A stretch of DNA of 64,000 nt from Prosopocoilus inquinatus (Eukaryota; Arthropoda; Insecta; Coleoptera; Lucanidae): NCBI GenBank assembly GCA_036172665.1, contig CM069870.1:29672001-29736000 (forward strand), in the 5' to 3' direction. A program made the translations under genes and the position numbers. Positions 34,509 through 44,360 of this stretch are shown piece after piece. How positions within the stretch are numbered: position 1 is the stretch's first letter; every line of letters begins with the position of its first letter. The notes under the pieces were generated by a model. That model did no database searches and was not told the DNA's origin. It saw only the letters and a list, made by a program, of their open reading frames with translations.

Positions 34509-36050
34509 CTATATCTTGTTTAAAGAGTCCAGAAAACTACAAAATATGTCATTTAAATTTTCAAAGTCCGTACGTTTATTAATAGAATTTCCAGACATTT
34601 TAATTTTACACATTTCTATGAAACGTCTTTTAAAAGTATTAGATTCACTGTACAAAATGTCAGTATTATCAAAATCAAAATTATGATTATTTACTAATGA
34701 ATGCTCTACAAGCATTGAATGATTTTGATTATTTTTTTGAATATGATATTTATGTTGGTCTAAACGTTTTTTTAAATTTTGGCTCGTTTCACCTATATAA
34801 ACAGAATTACAATTTGAACATTTGATTTCATAAACCACGTTAGGTTGTTTTAATTTCGGTATTTTGGTTTTTAAATTCGAAAAAATTAAATTTAAATTAA
34901 TCATAGATTTACTGGCTAAAATTAAATTATGTTTTTTGAAAATGTGTTTAAATGTATTGTGTAATGGTTCAATATAAGGCAAAGATATGTATTTATGATT
35001 CGAAGTTTGTCTAATGTTTTTAGAGACATTTGAATTTTGTAAGTATTTAATACGATTTTTAATTACTGATTCAATAAGATTTATTGGATAAGAATTTTGA
35101 ATAAGAGTTTTCTTTATTAAATTTAAGTTATCATAAATGAAAACTTTATCAGAAAGTAAAATAGCTCGATCAGTTAATGAAATAATAGTTGCAATTTTAT
35201 AATTTTTAGGTGTGTACGAGTGAAAATTTATGTACCTACCTGACCAGGTAGGTTTATGAAACCAATTAGTAATTAATTTATCATTCTGTCTGATAATATT
35301 TACGTCAAGAAAACTCAATGAATTATTATTTTCTTTTTCTACTGTAAATTGTAATCTATTATGAAAAGAATTAAATTTATTTAAAACAAAATCTACCTTA
35401 TCAGAAGGCAAAATCAATAAAATGTCATCTACATAACGAAAATATAACGTTAAATCGAATGATAAAGAGTTAATAACAGATTTTTCTAGTTCTTGCATAA
35501 CAATTTCAGCTAAAGCCGGAGATAAAGGAGAACCCATTGCTGTACCAAAAATCTGTTTATAAAATTTATCATTGAAAGCAAAATAAGATGTTTCAAAACA
35601 TAAATCAACTATTTCTAAAAAGTTACCTTTGGAAATATCAGTAAAATCTTTCATCTCTAACCACCTATCATTTATACTTTTTAAAGCTAAATCTTTAGGA
35701 ATGTTAGTAAATAAAGAAATAACATCTAAAGAAATTATAATGCAATTATTTGGTACAGTTATTTGTTTTAATTTTTCTACGAGTTCAAAAGAATTTTTTA
35801 TAAAATATTCTGATTTACTAGTAACCTGAGTAATGATTTTTGAAATAAATTTAGATAAGAAATATGGAGAAGAACCAATAGTGGAAACTATAGGACGAAG
35901 AGGTGTATTAGGTTTATGAATTTTTGGAATGCAGTATAATTTAGGAAATATGGGATGTTGTACTTTAAGAGATTTAGCAACAATATTACTAATTTCAACG
36001 GATTTCTCTATCTTATTAATAATACTGAAAGTTTTACGAATCTTATCAAC
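34509..36050 (-). CDS. PLE reverse transcriptase + GIY-YIG endonuclease, 5'-truncated (left copy)
   Basis: The open frame runs without a stop from the palindrome junction (36050) to 34509; the first ATG in it is at 35654 (381 codons). Upstream of that ATG the frame still encodes RT: CIPKIHKPNTPLRPIVS, then the motif-A region SLDVISLFTNIP. From the ATG, residues 37-52 are GTAMGSPLSPALAEIV (motif B) and 74-77 are the catalytic YVDD (motif C). The C-terminal GIY-YIG nuclease follows: VY at 274-275, YIG at 286-288, catalytic Arg 297, His 301 and Glu 317, plus a Cys pair (CSNC) between the VY and YIG motifs. Family proteins copy element RNA at nicked targets. The N-terminal portion is missing because of truncation, so this copy is probably not autonomous although its domains look intact. 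It differs from the right copy by Gly/Ser and Met/Val. Confidence 0.92.
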   Translation of the reverse strand, partial: VDKIRKTFSIINKIEKSVEISNIVAKSLKVQHPIFPKLYCIPKIHKPNTPLRPIVSTIGSSPYFLSKFISKIITQVTSKSEYFIKNSFELVEKLKQITVPNNCIIISLDVISLFTNIPKDLALKSINDRWLEMKDFTDISKGNFLEIVDLCFETSYFAFNDKFYKQIFGTAMGSPLSPALAEIVMQELEKSVINSLSFDLTLYFRYVDDILLILPSDKVDFVLNKFNSFHNRLQFTVEKENNNSLSFLDVNIIRQNDKLITNWFHKPTWSGRYINFHSYTPKNYKIATIISLTDRAILLSDKVFIYDNLNLIKKTLIQNSYPINLIESVIKNRIKYLQNSNVSKNIRQTSNHKYISLPYIEPLHNTFKHIFKKHNLILASKSMINLNLIFSNLKTKIPKLKQPNVVYEIKCSNCNSVYIGETSQNLKKRLDQHKYHIQKNNQNHSMLVEHSLVNNHNFDFDNTDILYSESNTFKRRFIEMCKIKMSGNSINKRTDFENLNDIFCSFLDSLNKI

Positions 36051-36067
36051 GTAAAACTTTCAGTATT
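36021..36067. repeat. Palindrome centre / 5'-5' junction of the PLE pair
   Basis: 36021-36037 and 36051-36067 are perfect inverted copies separated by 13 bases. The spacer (GAATCTTATCAAC) is the start of the left copy, continuing its frame as V-D-K-I-R. The right copy begins at C36050 or G36051, so the two copies were truncated at points 12-13 nt apart with perhaps a 1-nt overlap. Confidence 0.85.
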
Positions 36068-37579
36068 ATTAATAAGATAGAGAAATCCGTTGAAATTAGT
36101 AATATTGTTGCTAAATCTCTTAAAGTACAACATCCCATATTTCCTAAATTATACTGCATTCCAAAAATTCATAAACCTAATACACCTCTTCGTCCTATAG
36201 TTTCCACTATTGGTTCTTCTCCATATTTCTTATCTAAATTTATTTCAAAAATCATTACTCAGGTTACTAGTAAATCAGAATATTTTATAAAAAATTCTTT
36301 TGAACTCGTAGAAAAATTAAAACAAATAACTGTACCAAATAATTGCATTATAATTTCTTTAGATGTTATTTCTTTATTTACTAACATTCCTAAAGATTTA
36401 GCTTTAAAAAGTATAAATGATAGGTGGTTAGAGATGAAAGATTTTACTGATATTTCCAAAGGTAACTTTTTAGAAATAGTTGATTTATGTTTTGAAACAT
36501 CTTATTTTGCTTTCAATGATAAATTTTATAAACAGATTTTTGGTACAGCAATGGGTTCTCCTTTATCTCCGGCTTTAGCTGAAATTGTTATGCAAGAACT
36601 AGAAAAATCTGTTATTAACTCTTTATCATTCGATTTAACGTTATATTTTCGTTATGTAGATGACATTTTATTGATTTTGCCTTCTGATAAGGTAGATTTT
36701 GTTTTAAATAAATTTAATTCTTTTCATAATAGATTACAATTTACAGTAGAAAAAGAAAATAATAATTCATTGAGTTTTCTTGACGTAAATATTATCAGAC
36801 AGAATGATAAATTAATTACTAATTGGTTTCATAAACCTACCTGGTCAAGTAGGTACATAAATTTTCACTCGTACACACCTAAAAATTATAAAATTGCAAC
36901 TATTATTTCATTAACTGATCGAGCTATTTTACTTTCTGATAAAGTTTTCATTTATGATAACTTAAATTTAATAAAGAAAACTCTTATTCAAAATTCTTAT
37001 CCAATAAATCTTATTGAATCAGTAATTAAAAATCGTATTAAATACTTACAAAATTCAAATGTCTCTAAAAACATTAGACAAACTTCGAATCATAAATACA
37101 TATCTTTGCCTTATATTGAACCATTACACAATACATTTAAACACATTTTCAAAAAACATAATTTAATTTTAGCCAGTAAATCTGTGATTAATTTAAATTT
37201 AATTTTTTCGAATTTAAAAACCAAAATACCGAAATTAAAACAACCTAACGTGGTTTATGAAATCAAATGTTCAAATTGTAATTCTGTTTATATAGGTGAA
37301 ACGAGCCAAAATTTAAAAAAACGTTTAGACCAACATAAATATCATATTCAAAAAAATAATCAAAATCATTCAATGCTTGTAGAGCATTCATTAGTAAATA
37401 ATCATAATTTTGATTTTGATAATACTGACATTTTGTACAGTGAATCTAATACTTTTAAAAGACGTTTCATAGAAATGTGTAAAATTAAAATGTCTGGAAA
37501 TTCTATTAATAAACGTACGGACTTTGAAAATTTAAATGACATATTTTGTAGTTTTCTGGACTCTTTAAACAAGATATAG
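36050..37579 (+). CDS. PLE reverse transcriptase + GIY-YIG endonuclease, 5'-truncated (right copy)
   Basis: Mirror of the left copy. The frame is open from the junction through 37579; the first ATG is at 36434. RT motifs (KIHKP..PLRPIVS, SLDVISLFTNIP, GTAMGSPLSP, RYVDD) and the GIY-YIG nuclease (VYEI, VYIGE, LKKRLDQH, LVEHS) are all present with no stop or frameshift. The absence of disabling changes argues for a young insertion. Codons are strongly A/T-ending, like the surroundings. There is no start codon or N-terminal region upstream because the copy ends at the palindrome centre. Expression, if any, would have to start inside the opposite arm. The antisense frames at 35629-35829 and 36259-36459 are shadows. 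Confidence 0.92.
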   Translation, partial: RKTFSIINKIEKSVEISNIVAKSLKVQHPIFPKLYCIPKIHKPNTPLRPIVSTIGSSPYFLSKFISKIITQVTSKSEYFIKNSFELVEKLKQITVPNNCIIISLDVISLFTNIPKDLALKSINDRWLEMKDFTDISKGNFLEIVDLCFETSYFAFNDKFYKQIFGTAMGSPLSPALAEIVMQELEKSVINSLSFDLTLYFRYVDDILLILPSDKVDFVLNKFNSFHNRLQFTVEKENNNSLSFLDVNIIRQNDKLITNWFHKPTWSSRYINFHSYTPKNYKIATIISLTDRAILLSDKVFIYDNLNLIKKTLIQNSYPINLIESVIKNRIKYLQNSNVSKNIRQTSNHKYISLPYIEPLHNTFKHIFKKHNLILASKSVINLNLIFSNLKTKIPKLKQPNVVYEIKCSNCNSVYIGETSQNLKKRLDQHKYHIQKNNQNHSMLVEHSLVNNHNFDFDNTDILYSESNTFKRRFIEMCKIKMSGNSINKRTDFENLNDIFCSFLDSLNKI

Positions 37580-37596
37580 ATCTGTCAATTAATTAA

Positions 37597-37630
<34 letters not shown>

Positions 37631-37753
37631 AGCTTTAATTAGTTCTCGTTACTTTTATTCCGAACAACTCGTAGTTTAGTTTAAAAATCATGTTACCTTT
37701 TCGTTTCTCTTGACGACTTGTTTCTCTTGACAACTTGTTTATTTACTTTTTTT

Positions 37754-37795
37754 CACTCCTGACGAAGCTATAAATCTATAGCGAAACGTTGAGTG
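37754..37795 (+). ncRNA. PLE hammerhead-like ribozyme, right copy
   Basis: Stem I pairs CACUC (37754-37758) with GAGUG (37791-37795). The core is CUGACGA (37759-37765), then one extra A. Stem II is GCUAUA/UAUAGC (37767-37772, 37777-37782) with loop AAUC. GAAA follows at 37783-37786, then C-G-U-U, with predicted cleavage after U37790. Stem III would be only A-C/G-U with no loop, and the AACGUU is self-complementary. The motif would therefore have to work as a dimer. Small hammerhead variants that cleave as dimers are known from Penelope-like elements. It is placed in the 3' region, about 175 nt after the ORF. Confidence 0.8.
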
Positions 37796-37843
37796 TGTTT
37801 CCCTTCATTTTTCTGTCCGGTTTGAGATTAAAAAAACTTTGTA

Positions 37844-37854
37844 TTTATTAAGTA
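37844..37854. repeat. 11-bp target site duplication, right
   Basis: TTTATTAAGTA, identical to 34202-34212. After it the interrupted foldback arm resumes. Confidence 0.8.
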
Positions 37855-38862
37855 TCATGCGACATTCAAAATGTTCAAATTAATCTTTAAGAAGGTCTCT
37901 TGCTTAAGAAAACATAATAGTAATAATTTTACTCTTGCCATGGATGTCCAAGCTAATAAACGCTAAGAAGAAACTTCTATTGCTGTGGATAGATACATGT
38001 GGAGACAACAAGACGTATTCAGCAGTTGAAACATTTTTTAACGAATAAGTGGTTTCGTGGAGGAAGACCAGTCAGTTGACCTGCTCAGTATCTTCATTTG
38101 ACCGCATTTTAGGGCTTCATAAGACAGCGAATTCGTTTAAAAACGTTCCAACTACTGGAGCACGTCTTGCTATGTCCACATGCATCTATCCATAGCAATA
38201 GAAGTTTCTTCTTAGGGTTTATTAGCTTGGATATCTATGGCAAGAGTAAAATCCGTATCTATCATGTTTTCTTTCGCAAGAAACCTTCTTAAAGATTAAT
38301 TTGAACATTTTGAATATCGCGTGATACTTAATAATCTTAGGGAAAGATAAATAAACAATTTGTTTATACTGTGTAACCATAGCAACTAACATAAAGATCT
38401 GAACATTTCGCGTATTTTTAAAAATACTAAAAAAAAATTCAATACCGAAAAAACTATTAACGACAGATATTGACAACCCTATATCATTGAAAAGAGAAAT
38501 AAATAGCACATCTAATAATGATAAAAGTTATATGGCATTCCATTTAAAAAAATAGTTATCGTAGTTTGAATATTCTCAAATTTATTAATTTATTTTTTAA
38601 GAACTTTGATGATAACGCGAAAACGGTTTAAATTAGACCCTACGTGTGGTACACAAGGTCACATTAAAATTCAGAACCTGAAAATGTAAAAATGTATAGG
38701 GTGTTTAAATTCCTTTTAAAATAACGAAGTGACCTAACGTCCAGGCTAAACGAAACACTCTGTATACGTCTAACTAAAATATGCTCCACACGAACCTGTG
38801 AAACTTTTCTTTGAAACATTTTCTCGTAAAATTAATAACTAGAGAAGTATGCAAGAATCCGC

Positions 38863-39500
38863 CTTAAGTGTGTAGGCGCGTTTTTTTTTTTGTTATTAAA
38901 CATTTAGCAATAACATCAATAATAACGTGTTTGTGTATAAATCAGATATATTGTACGTCAAACAACTCACCAGTATCGTTAGTCCTCTCTCACATCTGTC
39001 TGTCTCACTTCAATATGCAGAAGGGTGGTAAGCATCCCGTTAAAGCAGCCGTTCGTGTGGTTTACATGTAACAACCACGCAGTGTTTACGTCCGATGTTC
39101 AACAATAACAACTGTTATCTACTCACCTGGGGCTCCTCTGCCCCCTCCCCCCTCCAGCGGTGAATCTAGAAGCTGTAGCTCCCTGTTGGGGAAGAAACTC
39201 ACGACAAAAGTATCCACCAATGTTCATCTTCGTACTTCGCATGCATAAAGATAAGCCCCAGGTGGATACTAGCATACCTTGCCTCCTAAGCATATGCCCT
39301 CAGGATCATTGGTGTGACCGCCTCCTACAAGTGCCTCCAGCACTTCGACCGAGCACGGATGTGCACCAAGTCATGACCGTTATTGGGAAGCACAATGCAA
39401 TCCACTTGGCCAGGTATACAGCTAGCTGTGTTTCCGTCATGAACTACCCTTAATCCAAGCAACTGGCGGATACAGAACAATGCCGTATGCAGGTGGAGGC
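38863..39500 (+). other. Unassigned GC-richer region
   Basis: More balanced base composition than the flanks, with a C-rich patch (about 39135-39160). A 97-codon frame at 39160-39453 shows no domain. It may be untranslated or LTR sequence of an unidentified retroelement together with the tandem array that follows. No termini were found. Confidence 0.3.
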
Positions 39501-39709
39501 GATAATCTACTCTACCGACAATTTCGGCGAATAAAGATCTATCCCTCAGAACATTACTTAGGATAATCTACTCTACCAATCATTAGGCGAATACAGATCT
39601 ATCCCTCAGTATCACAACCTCAGAACATTACTCAGGGTAATCTACTCTAGCAATCATTAGGCGAATACAGATTTATCCCTCAGGTAACATAATCTCAGAA
39701 TATTACTCA
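39501..39709 (+). repeat. Three-unit tandem repeat (61-74 bp units)
   Basis: Units start at 39501, 39562 and 39636. Each contains GATAATCTACTCTA or GGTAATCTACTCTA, TTAGGCGAATACAGAT or a close variant, and TATCCCTCAG. Each ends near CAGAACATTACT. Unit 1 lacks the ~13-bp segment ATCACAACCTCAG present in unit 2. Confidence 0.85.
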
Positions 39710-40079
39710 TCCTCAACAACCTATGTTCTGAATCAACCCCTTAGTCACGTCTCACTGCATTTCATTAACACACGAACAATTCGATTTACCAGCACCTTCC
39801 GTAAGATTTTTTCACCCCCGAATATAGCCCGAGACTGCCTGCCCGATCGGACCTTTTTTTTTCTTCGGTCTCATATTACTCAAGTGCGTTGCTGTTTTGG
39901 TTATCGTAGACAAAATAACAAACAACAAAATAACTTAATTCTAATTTTTGTAAAATTATACAACTACAACAAGTGGGACAACCTGTATGTATTTACTAAA
40001 CAGAACCATTTTAAAAAAATATTTTTCAAATTTTTGTTCAATAAATAACGCAAAGTAGAAAAAGTAGTATATAATACAC
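39710..40079. other. No gene seen
   Basis: Right flank of the tandem array, falling back to AT-rich sequence. Confidence 0.4.
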
Positions 40080-40190
40080 GTTTCACAAGAGGCATTGTGG
40101 CACTCGTTCTGTTGAGGCACTCCGAGTTCGCTTCGCTACGCTCCTCGTACCCCAACCCCACTCGTGCTACAATAAGCCTTCTTGTGAAAC
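40080..40190. mobile_element. GC-rich hairpin MITE (~110 bp)
   Basis: Ends GTTTCACAAGAGGC and GCCTTCTTGTGAAAC are inverted repeats, followed by TTGTGGCACTCG against CTCGTGCTACAA. The loop contains CCGAGTTCGCTTCGCTACGCT, itself partly self-complementary. The 90-codon minus-strand frame across it is a chance translation. Confidence 0.7.
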
Positions 40191-42166
40191 TACAAAACTG
40201 TTCAATTTCAAATAAAAAATAAATTTTAAACATCACTTAGAATATGACCTACGTAACGTTGTGCAACTCAAACATTAAATATGTAAATAAAACTAATTGA
40301 ATACACAAAGAAAAAATCAAGACACTCAGTGTAACAAAATTTAGTGCAATTTCTTCCAGTTAATTAAGAACACGTCACTAGTCTTGTAAACATCGTAATC
40401 AATTTTATGTTACGTTTGTTTTTTTTTCTGTCACGTTTATTTTTAATGTTTCATTAAATTTACTGGCTGTGATTCCCAGCAGATATGAAATTAATTTCGT
40501 TTGAAGTAACGTGCGCTAGATTCAAGACGTATTACACATTTTGAAACGAGAATTTTTATCGCCACGGAAGTCACGCTTCACGAGAAATATTGACAGCGTC
40601 TAAAATGGTAATGTTATGTGCTTTTCTTATTTATTTTTCATTCGCCATCATACAGATGGGATTTCAGAGGGGAAATGCAAAACACAGTATTCGAAAATAA
40701 CACTGAAAATACAGAGTCTAAGATAATATTCTCAACACAGAATCTTCGTTGTTTTACGAGATGTGGATTTGACTAATTGGGATGAATAATGGGCAGTCAA
40801 TAGCATAATTAAAGTAAGCGATAAAATTTAAAAAATTCTGTATACTTTCTGAACTGCATATTTTAAAAAATAAACATTTCACAAATTTCATTTATGGCTA
40901 GACCATTTTTATTTTAATAGATAGGACAGACTTTTATAGATATTATTAAATTTATGCATCTTCTGTTTGCCGTTAGATATAATGTTGATGCAGCTCTCAA
41001 ACGATGGTATCTACCTAATTATCTCCATTAATAGGCAGTTTGGAGAAGAATGGCTAATAAACTTTGAATTTCTTTTACCGTGAGGAATATGTTTATTAAG
41101 CCGGCAATACATTTTCCAATAATTTCACGTAAAAATTCATCTAAACATGTGTGTATAAATTCATTAATTGTAATTTACAATACACGTTTCAATTATATTA
41201 ACAAGAAGATGTCCCGCTAAATAGTAATTTAGAATATTAATGTTGGTGAAAATGGTAACTCATTAATGCTTCTAACTTCAAGTTATTTTCTTTGAGCAGC
41301 TGGGAATATTGGATTATTTTATCAAGGGTATCATCTAAACGGAGAGCACTTGGTTATCAATGATTAAACTGTCTTGAAGCTAAAATTATTTGTAAACATA
41401 TACCCACATAAACTAGCTGAAGTCGTTATTCATTCATCTGAGTCAAAAGCCAACAGCCACAATCAAAGTCACTAGAATTTACTAAAATTTCACGTCAAAA
41501 ACCTTGAGAAATAGAACTTGCTCTTTGTTGTCAATTTTACATGTATAAATTCATATAATTCTTTTTGCTCACTATACACGTTGAAAAATAGGTTTTGTCA
41601 TAAATTACATGTAAATTTCATGCAATTTATGATCGTCTATTGCGGGCCTGATTGTAAAAAAAATCTTAAATATGATAAAAATTTGTTTAATTTAATTTAT
41701 TTCATTTTATTATATGTTTCTGTACGCTTTTACATTTTTAGATTACGTTTGTGGTTTTAAAATGTTAACCTACTCTAAGTTTATAACAAAAATGGATTGT
41801 TTTAGCCTCATTTATTTACCCTAGTGATTTGACAGCCTGTATATTTTCAAAGAAATAGCTTCATAATAATAACTCATTTTACATAAAAAAAGAAAATTAA
41901 TTACCACATTTTTTATTCAATAATATATATCAAACCTGGGCATAAAATACGAGAAGAGCCAGCTTGTAGTATCCCCCACCCATCGACGGTAACAATGAAT
42001 CCATTAACAAACAAGTGTGATCACATAGAAGTTACAAAAAAGGTCCCAGTGTGATTGGTTGCTGAGATAAGCGCGCAACTAATATCGCGAAGAAAGGGGA
42101 TATACCCCGTCATGTTCCCCTACCATGCTAAGGTCTGATATATATATATAATATAAAAAAATAAAC
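40191..42166. other. Gene-poor 2 kb; holds one dispersed repeat
   Basis: Apart from the repeat at 40433-40655, this is AT-rich DNA. The 80-codon frame at 41518-41760 has no domain. A GC-richer stretch at 41935-42120 carries no recognisable signal. Confidence 0.4.
40433..40655 (-). repeat. Dispersed repeat, copy 1
   Basis: Reverse-complement match to 56526-56730. Shared blocks are GAAAAATAAATAAGAAAAGC, TAACATTACCATTTTAGACG, GATAAAAATTCTCGTTT, ATTAATTTCATATCTG and AAACATTAAAA. The family is unknown. Confidence 0.75.
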
Positions 42167-42239
42167 TGCCGAAACCCGGGATTGAACCGGGGACCTTTAG
42201 ATCTTCAGTCTAACGCTCTCCCAACTGAGCTATTTCGGC
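42167..42239 (-). tRNA. tRNA-Phe (GAA), copy 1
   Basis: A canonical 73-nt cloverleaf including the discriminator A: acceptor GCCGAAA/TTTCGGC, D arm GCTCAGTTGGGAGAGC, anticodon arm with loop CTGAAGA (anticodon GAA), T arm CCGGG-TTCAATC-CCGGG type. There is no intron. A and B boxes are intact. A T-run terminator (TTATTTTTTT) follows just downstream on the minus strand. Decodes UUC/UUU. Confidence 0.97.
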
Positions 42240-42908
42240 TGCAACTCGAGTTCAAGTTTTATCAATTGTGTTTCAATTTTTTTTGTATACAGTATGTCCA
42301 AGATAACATTCCCAGCAAGAGTTTCTTCGTTGTTATAAGAGACTCGGTTAAATAAGATGAATTATAGAATAGGGCGTTTTTTTAATACTGTTTGTGGAAA
42401 CAATTATTACAAATGCTCTATCGATGAAGAGTAAAAGAAAATGACAATTTAAATATGTCATGGCCTACATGGCCCCATAAGGAAAAATGAAGTTACTCAG
42501 AAATGGTATAAGCTAGAAAATTTTTTTTCTATCTATTCAAATAAATAAGTTATGACAAAAAATTTAATTTATCAAATTTTAATTTGTATGAGAAATTTTT
42601 GAAAATTTTTGGGTTAGTTTAGTTACTCTATTGATTCCTTATAATTCATGCCATTTACTCGGATCTGCATCTATCTCTTATAACAACGCAGATCCCCGCG
42701 CTGGGAAGGTATTTACTTCTCTACACGAAGCACAATTTTTCACCTGAACTCAGTGTATGCAATAAAGAAATAAAAGTTACAAACAGTGCGAAATGTACAA
42801 CATTATATACGTTTTCACTAATAAAGGGCTTCCTGTTTTAAATTTGTACAAAATTGTAAAATTATTTATCACATCACACGTAATTTTTACTAAATGTTCA
42901 AAAATGTT
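42240..42908. other. Spacer between tRNA-Phe genes
   Basis: ~670 bp of AT-rich DNA unlike the flanks of either tRNA copy. I see nothing in it. The tRNAs are duplicated without their surroundings. Confidence 0.5.
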
Positions 42909-42981
42909 TGCCGAAACCCGGGATTGAACCGGGGACCTTTAGATCTTCAGTCTAACGCTCTCCCAACTGAGCTATTTCGGC
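42909..42981 (-). tRNA. tRNA-Phe (GAA), copy 2
   Basis: Identical over its 73 nt to the gene at 42167-42239 and in the same orientation, 669 bp of spacer away. Pol III terminator TTTTT lies just downstream (the plus-strand AAAAA near 42900). Small local clusters of isoacceptors are usual in insects. Confidence 0.97.
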
Positions 42982-43103
42982 TATAACTTAGGTTTACATT
43001 TCGGCTGTAACTGGGATTTGATTTTATTAAAAACGCGAAAATACCCTTTAAATTCATTTTATGAAGAAAATGTCTTAATAAAAGTTGTGTACGTTTTACA
43101 TGT

Positions 43104-43163
43104 ACAGGTTGTTCATTTAATAAGTTAAAAACTTAACTTACTATTCTTTAAATGAAACAGTAT
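43104..43163. repeat. 60-bp hairpin
   Basis: TACAGGTTGTTCATTTAA and TTAAATGAAACAGTATGT are imperfect inverted ends, with an inner TAAGTTAA/TTAACTTA stem. It looks like a minimal MITE. Confidence 0.5.
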
Positions 43164-43189
43164 GTATTTTATTACAGTTTCGGTTGGCC

Positions 43190-43478
43190 CTTGAAGAGGC
43201 GATAAATATACTGCATTTTTTTCTTATCTGCATTTTTTTTTTCTCTTTTTCTTTTCTTTTTTCTTCTTTTATTTTCTAATTTTTTTTTGTCAATCTTTAA
43301 ATTTAAGCCCTTAGTCTTAGGCGTTTATCTTATTACTTTGTCATTCTTATTCAAGGTTTGGCTGGAAGACCACATATGTGAACCCCACCTTTAGGTTTCC
43401 CCGCTTACATTACGTTACATTTATAAATGATGTTCTTGTGTTTACTGGGAAATAAAGATGTCTATTATTATTATTATA
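43190..43478 (+). mobile_element. LINE-like 3' tail 1
   Basis: A pyrimidine-rich tract, then GGCTGGAAGACC, an AATAAA signal and a terminal (TTA)n tract at 43463-43478. This arrangement is typical of the 3' untranslated ends of non-LTR retrotransposons in insects. No coding part remains, so the clade is not known. Confidence 0.5.
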
Positions 43479-43849
43479 TGGTATATATTATATTTACTTA
43501 TTTTTAGTATTTACCGAGTTATTTTTAATTATATGTAAAAAATAGGTCGTCTTTGATCGGCTGCCAAAGTTTCAAATTTTAATGATACGACAATCAACCT
43601 TAGACCAAAATATATCTAAGCTTCTGAACATTCACAATATTCGACATTTTTAAAAATCTAGGGACTATCAACAATATTCAGAATTGTTGATCTCAAATTT
43701 TTTGTAGATCGTTTTGTTATAACGTAGTAAAATTTTATAACAACCTCCCTATAATCTGAAAATGTGTTCTATTTTGTCATTCACACATCAAGTCTTACTC
43801 CGGTACTCTGAACTGTTTCATTTGTCTCAATAATAATTGTTGTACTGCA
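43479..43849. other. No gene seen
   Basis: AT-rich, between two LINE-like tails. Confidence 0.4.
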
Positions 43850-44222
43850 GTTTGGGACCTGTAGTCTCATAAGTATGGGATCTGAAAATATAATTGATTA
43901 AATCTAAATAACTTGCTGATGTTACCAACTTTATATTTTCACTACAAATACAGTTTGACTTTCACTTCTTATTGTACATTGCATTTGTTTATTGTTACTA
44001 ATTTAGCTGAACTAAAATGATATGTATTAGCTTACTAAATTGATTGTATTATTTACTTGATTGTATAATCTGCTTCTGTCATATCACTTTAAAATCTGTT
44101 TTTTACTTTGTAATGTTTATTACGGGCCTTTGTGACCTTTGGGACCTTCTCAGGTAATGCTGATTCAAAAGCATTTTGGTTGTAAGTTCTTTAAACCAAT
44201 AAATATATTATTATTATTATTA
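43850..44222 (+). mobile_element. LINE-like 3' tail 2
   Basis: Ends CCAATAAATA followed by (TTA)n at 44208-44222. Upstream is TGACCTTTGGGACCTTCTCAG-type non-coding sequence. The arrangement matches tail 1 but the body differs, suggesting another LINE family. The 5' limit is arbitrary. Confidence 0.4.
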
Positions 44223-44276
44223 AATATGAAATCATGCCCACCTACGATGAACAAGCAAATTGGTACTTACTACTGT

Positions 44277-44360
44277 AGTATGCGGTCTACCTCTCTGGTT
44301 TTAGTGTAGTATGCGATCTACCTGTACGCTTCTAATCTAGGATGCGGTCTAATCGGTACC
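44277..44360 (+). repeat. Three short tandem motifs
   Basis: AGTATGCGGTCTACCT, AGTATGCGATCTACCT and GGATGCGGTCTAATC recur at roughly 30-bp spacing. Confidence 0.6.

Larger units (their letters stand above)
34213..37843. mobile_element. Head-to-head pair of 5'-truncated Penelope-like elements
   Basis: Two PLE copies point away from each other and meet at about 36050. The left copy (minus) runs from 36050 to 34213 and the right copy (plus) from about 36050 to 37843. Each has a reverse transcriptase/GIY-YIG frame, an A-run (long homopolymer), a 3' region and a hammerhead-like motif. The arms are almost identical, with two amino-acid differences in the 381-residue part. The left tail is ~42 bp longer than the right. 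A single 11-bp duplication flanks the whole, so one integration event delivered both. Both copies lack the 5' part of the element. Confidence 0.9.
33603..38862. mobile_element. Foldback element interrupted by a PLE palindrome
   Basis: The left arm runs 33603-34212 and continues at 37855 to about 38006 beyond the inserted PLE. The right arm, about 38180-38862, is its reverse complement. Matching blocks include TCTAGTTATTAATTTTAC, GGTCACTTCGTTATTTT, ATTCTCTTTTCAATGATATA and TAGTTGCTATGGTTAC. Without the PLE the element would be ~1.6 kb, with ~700-bp arms and a ~170-bp loop. It has no transposase. Short frames at 33881-34096 and 38222-38509 translate the arms. Confidence 0.75.

Noticed and set aside
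35629..36459. Identical 66-codon frames at 35629-35829 and 36259-36459
   Set aside because: They are antisense to the conserved reverse transcriptase frame upstream of its first ATG.
34500..37600. Possibility of a host telomerase-like gene or group I/II intron because of RT and GIY-YIG
   Set aside because: The motif order (KIHKP, LFTNIP, MGSPLSP, YVDD, then GIY-YIG), hammerhead, target duplication and multi-copy fragments fit Penelope-like elements.
39964..40236. 90-codon frame with RSEANSECL-type sequence
   Set aside because: The frame runs across a MITE hairpin. The GC-rich core is self-complementary and explains the open frame.
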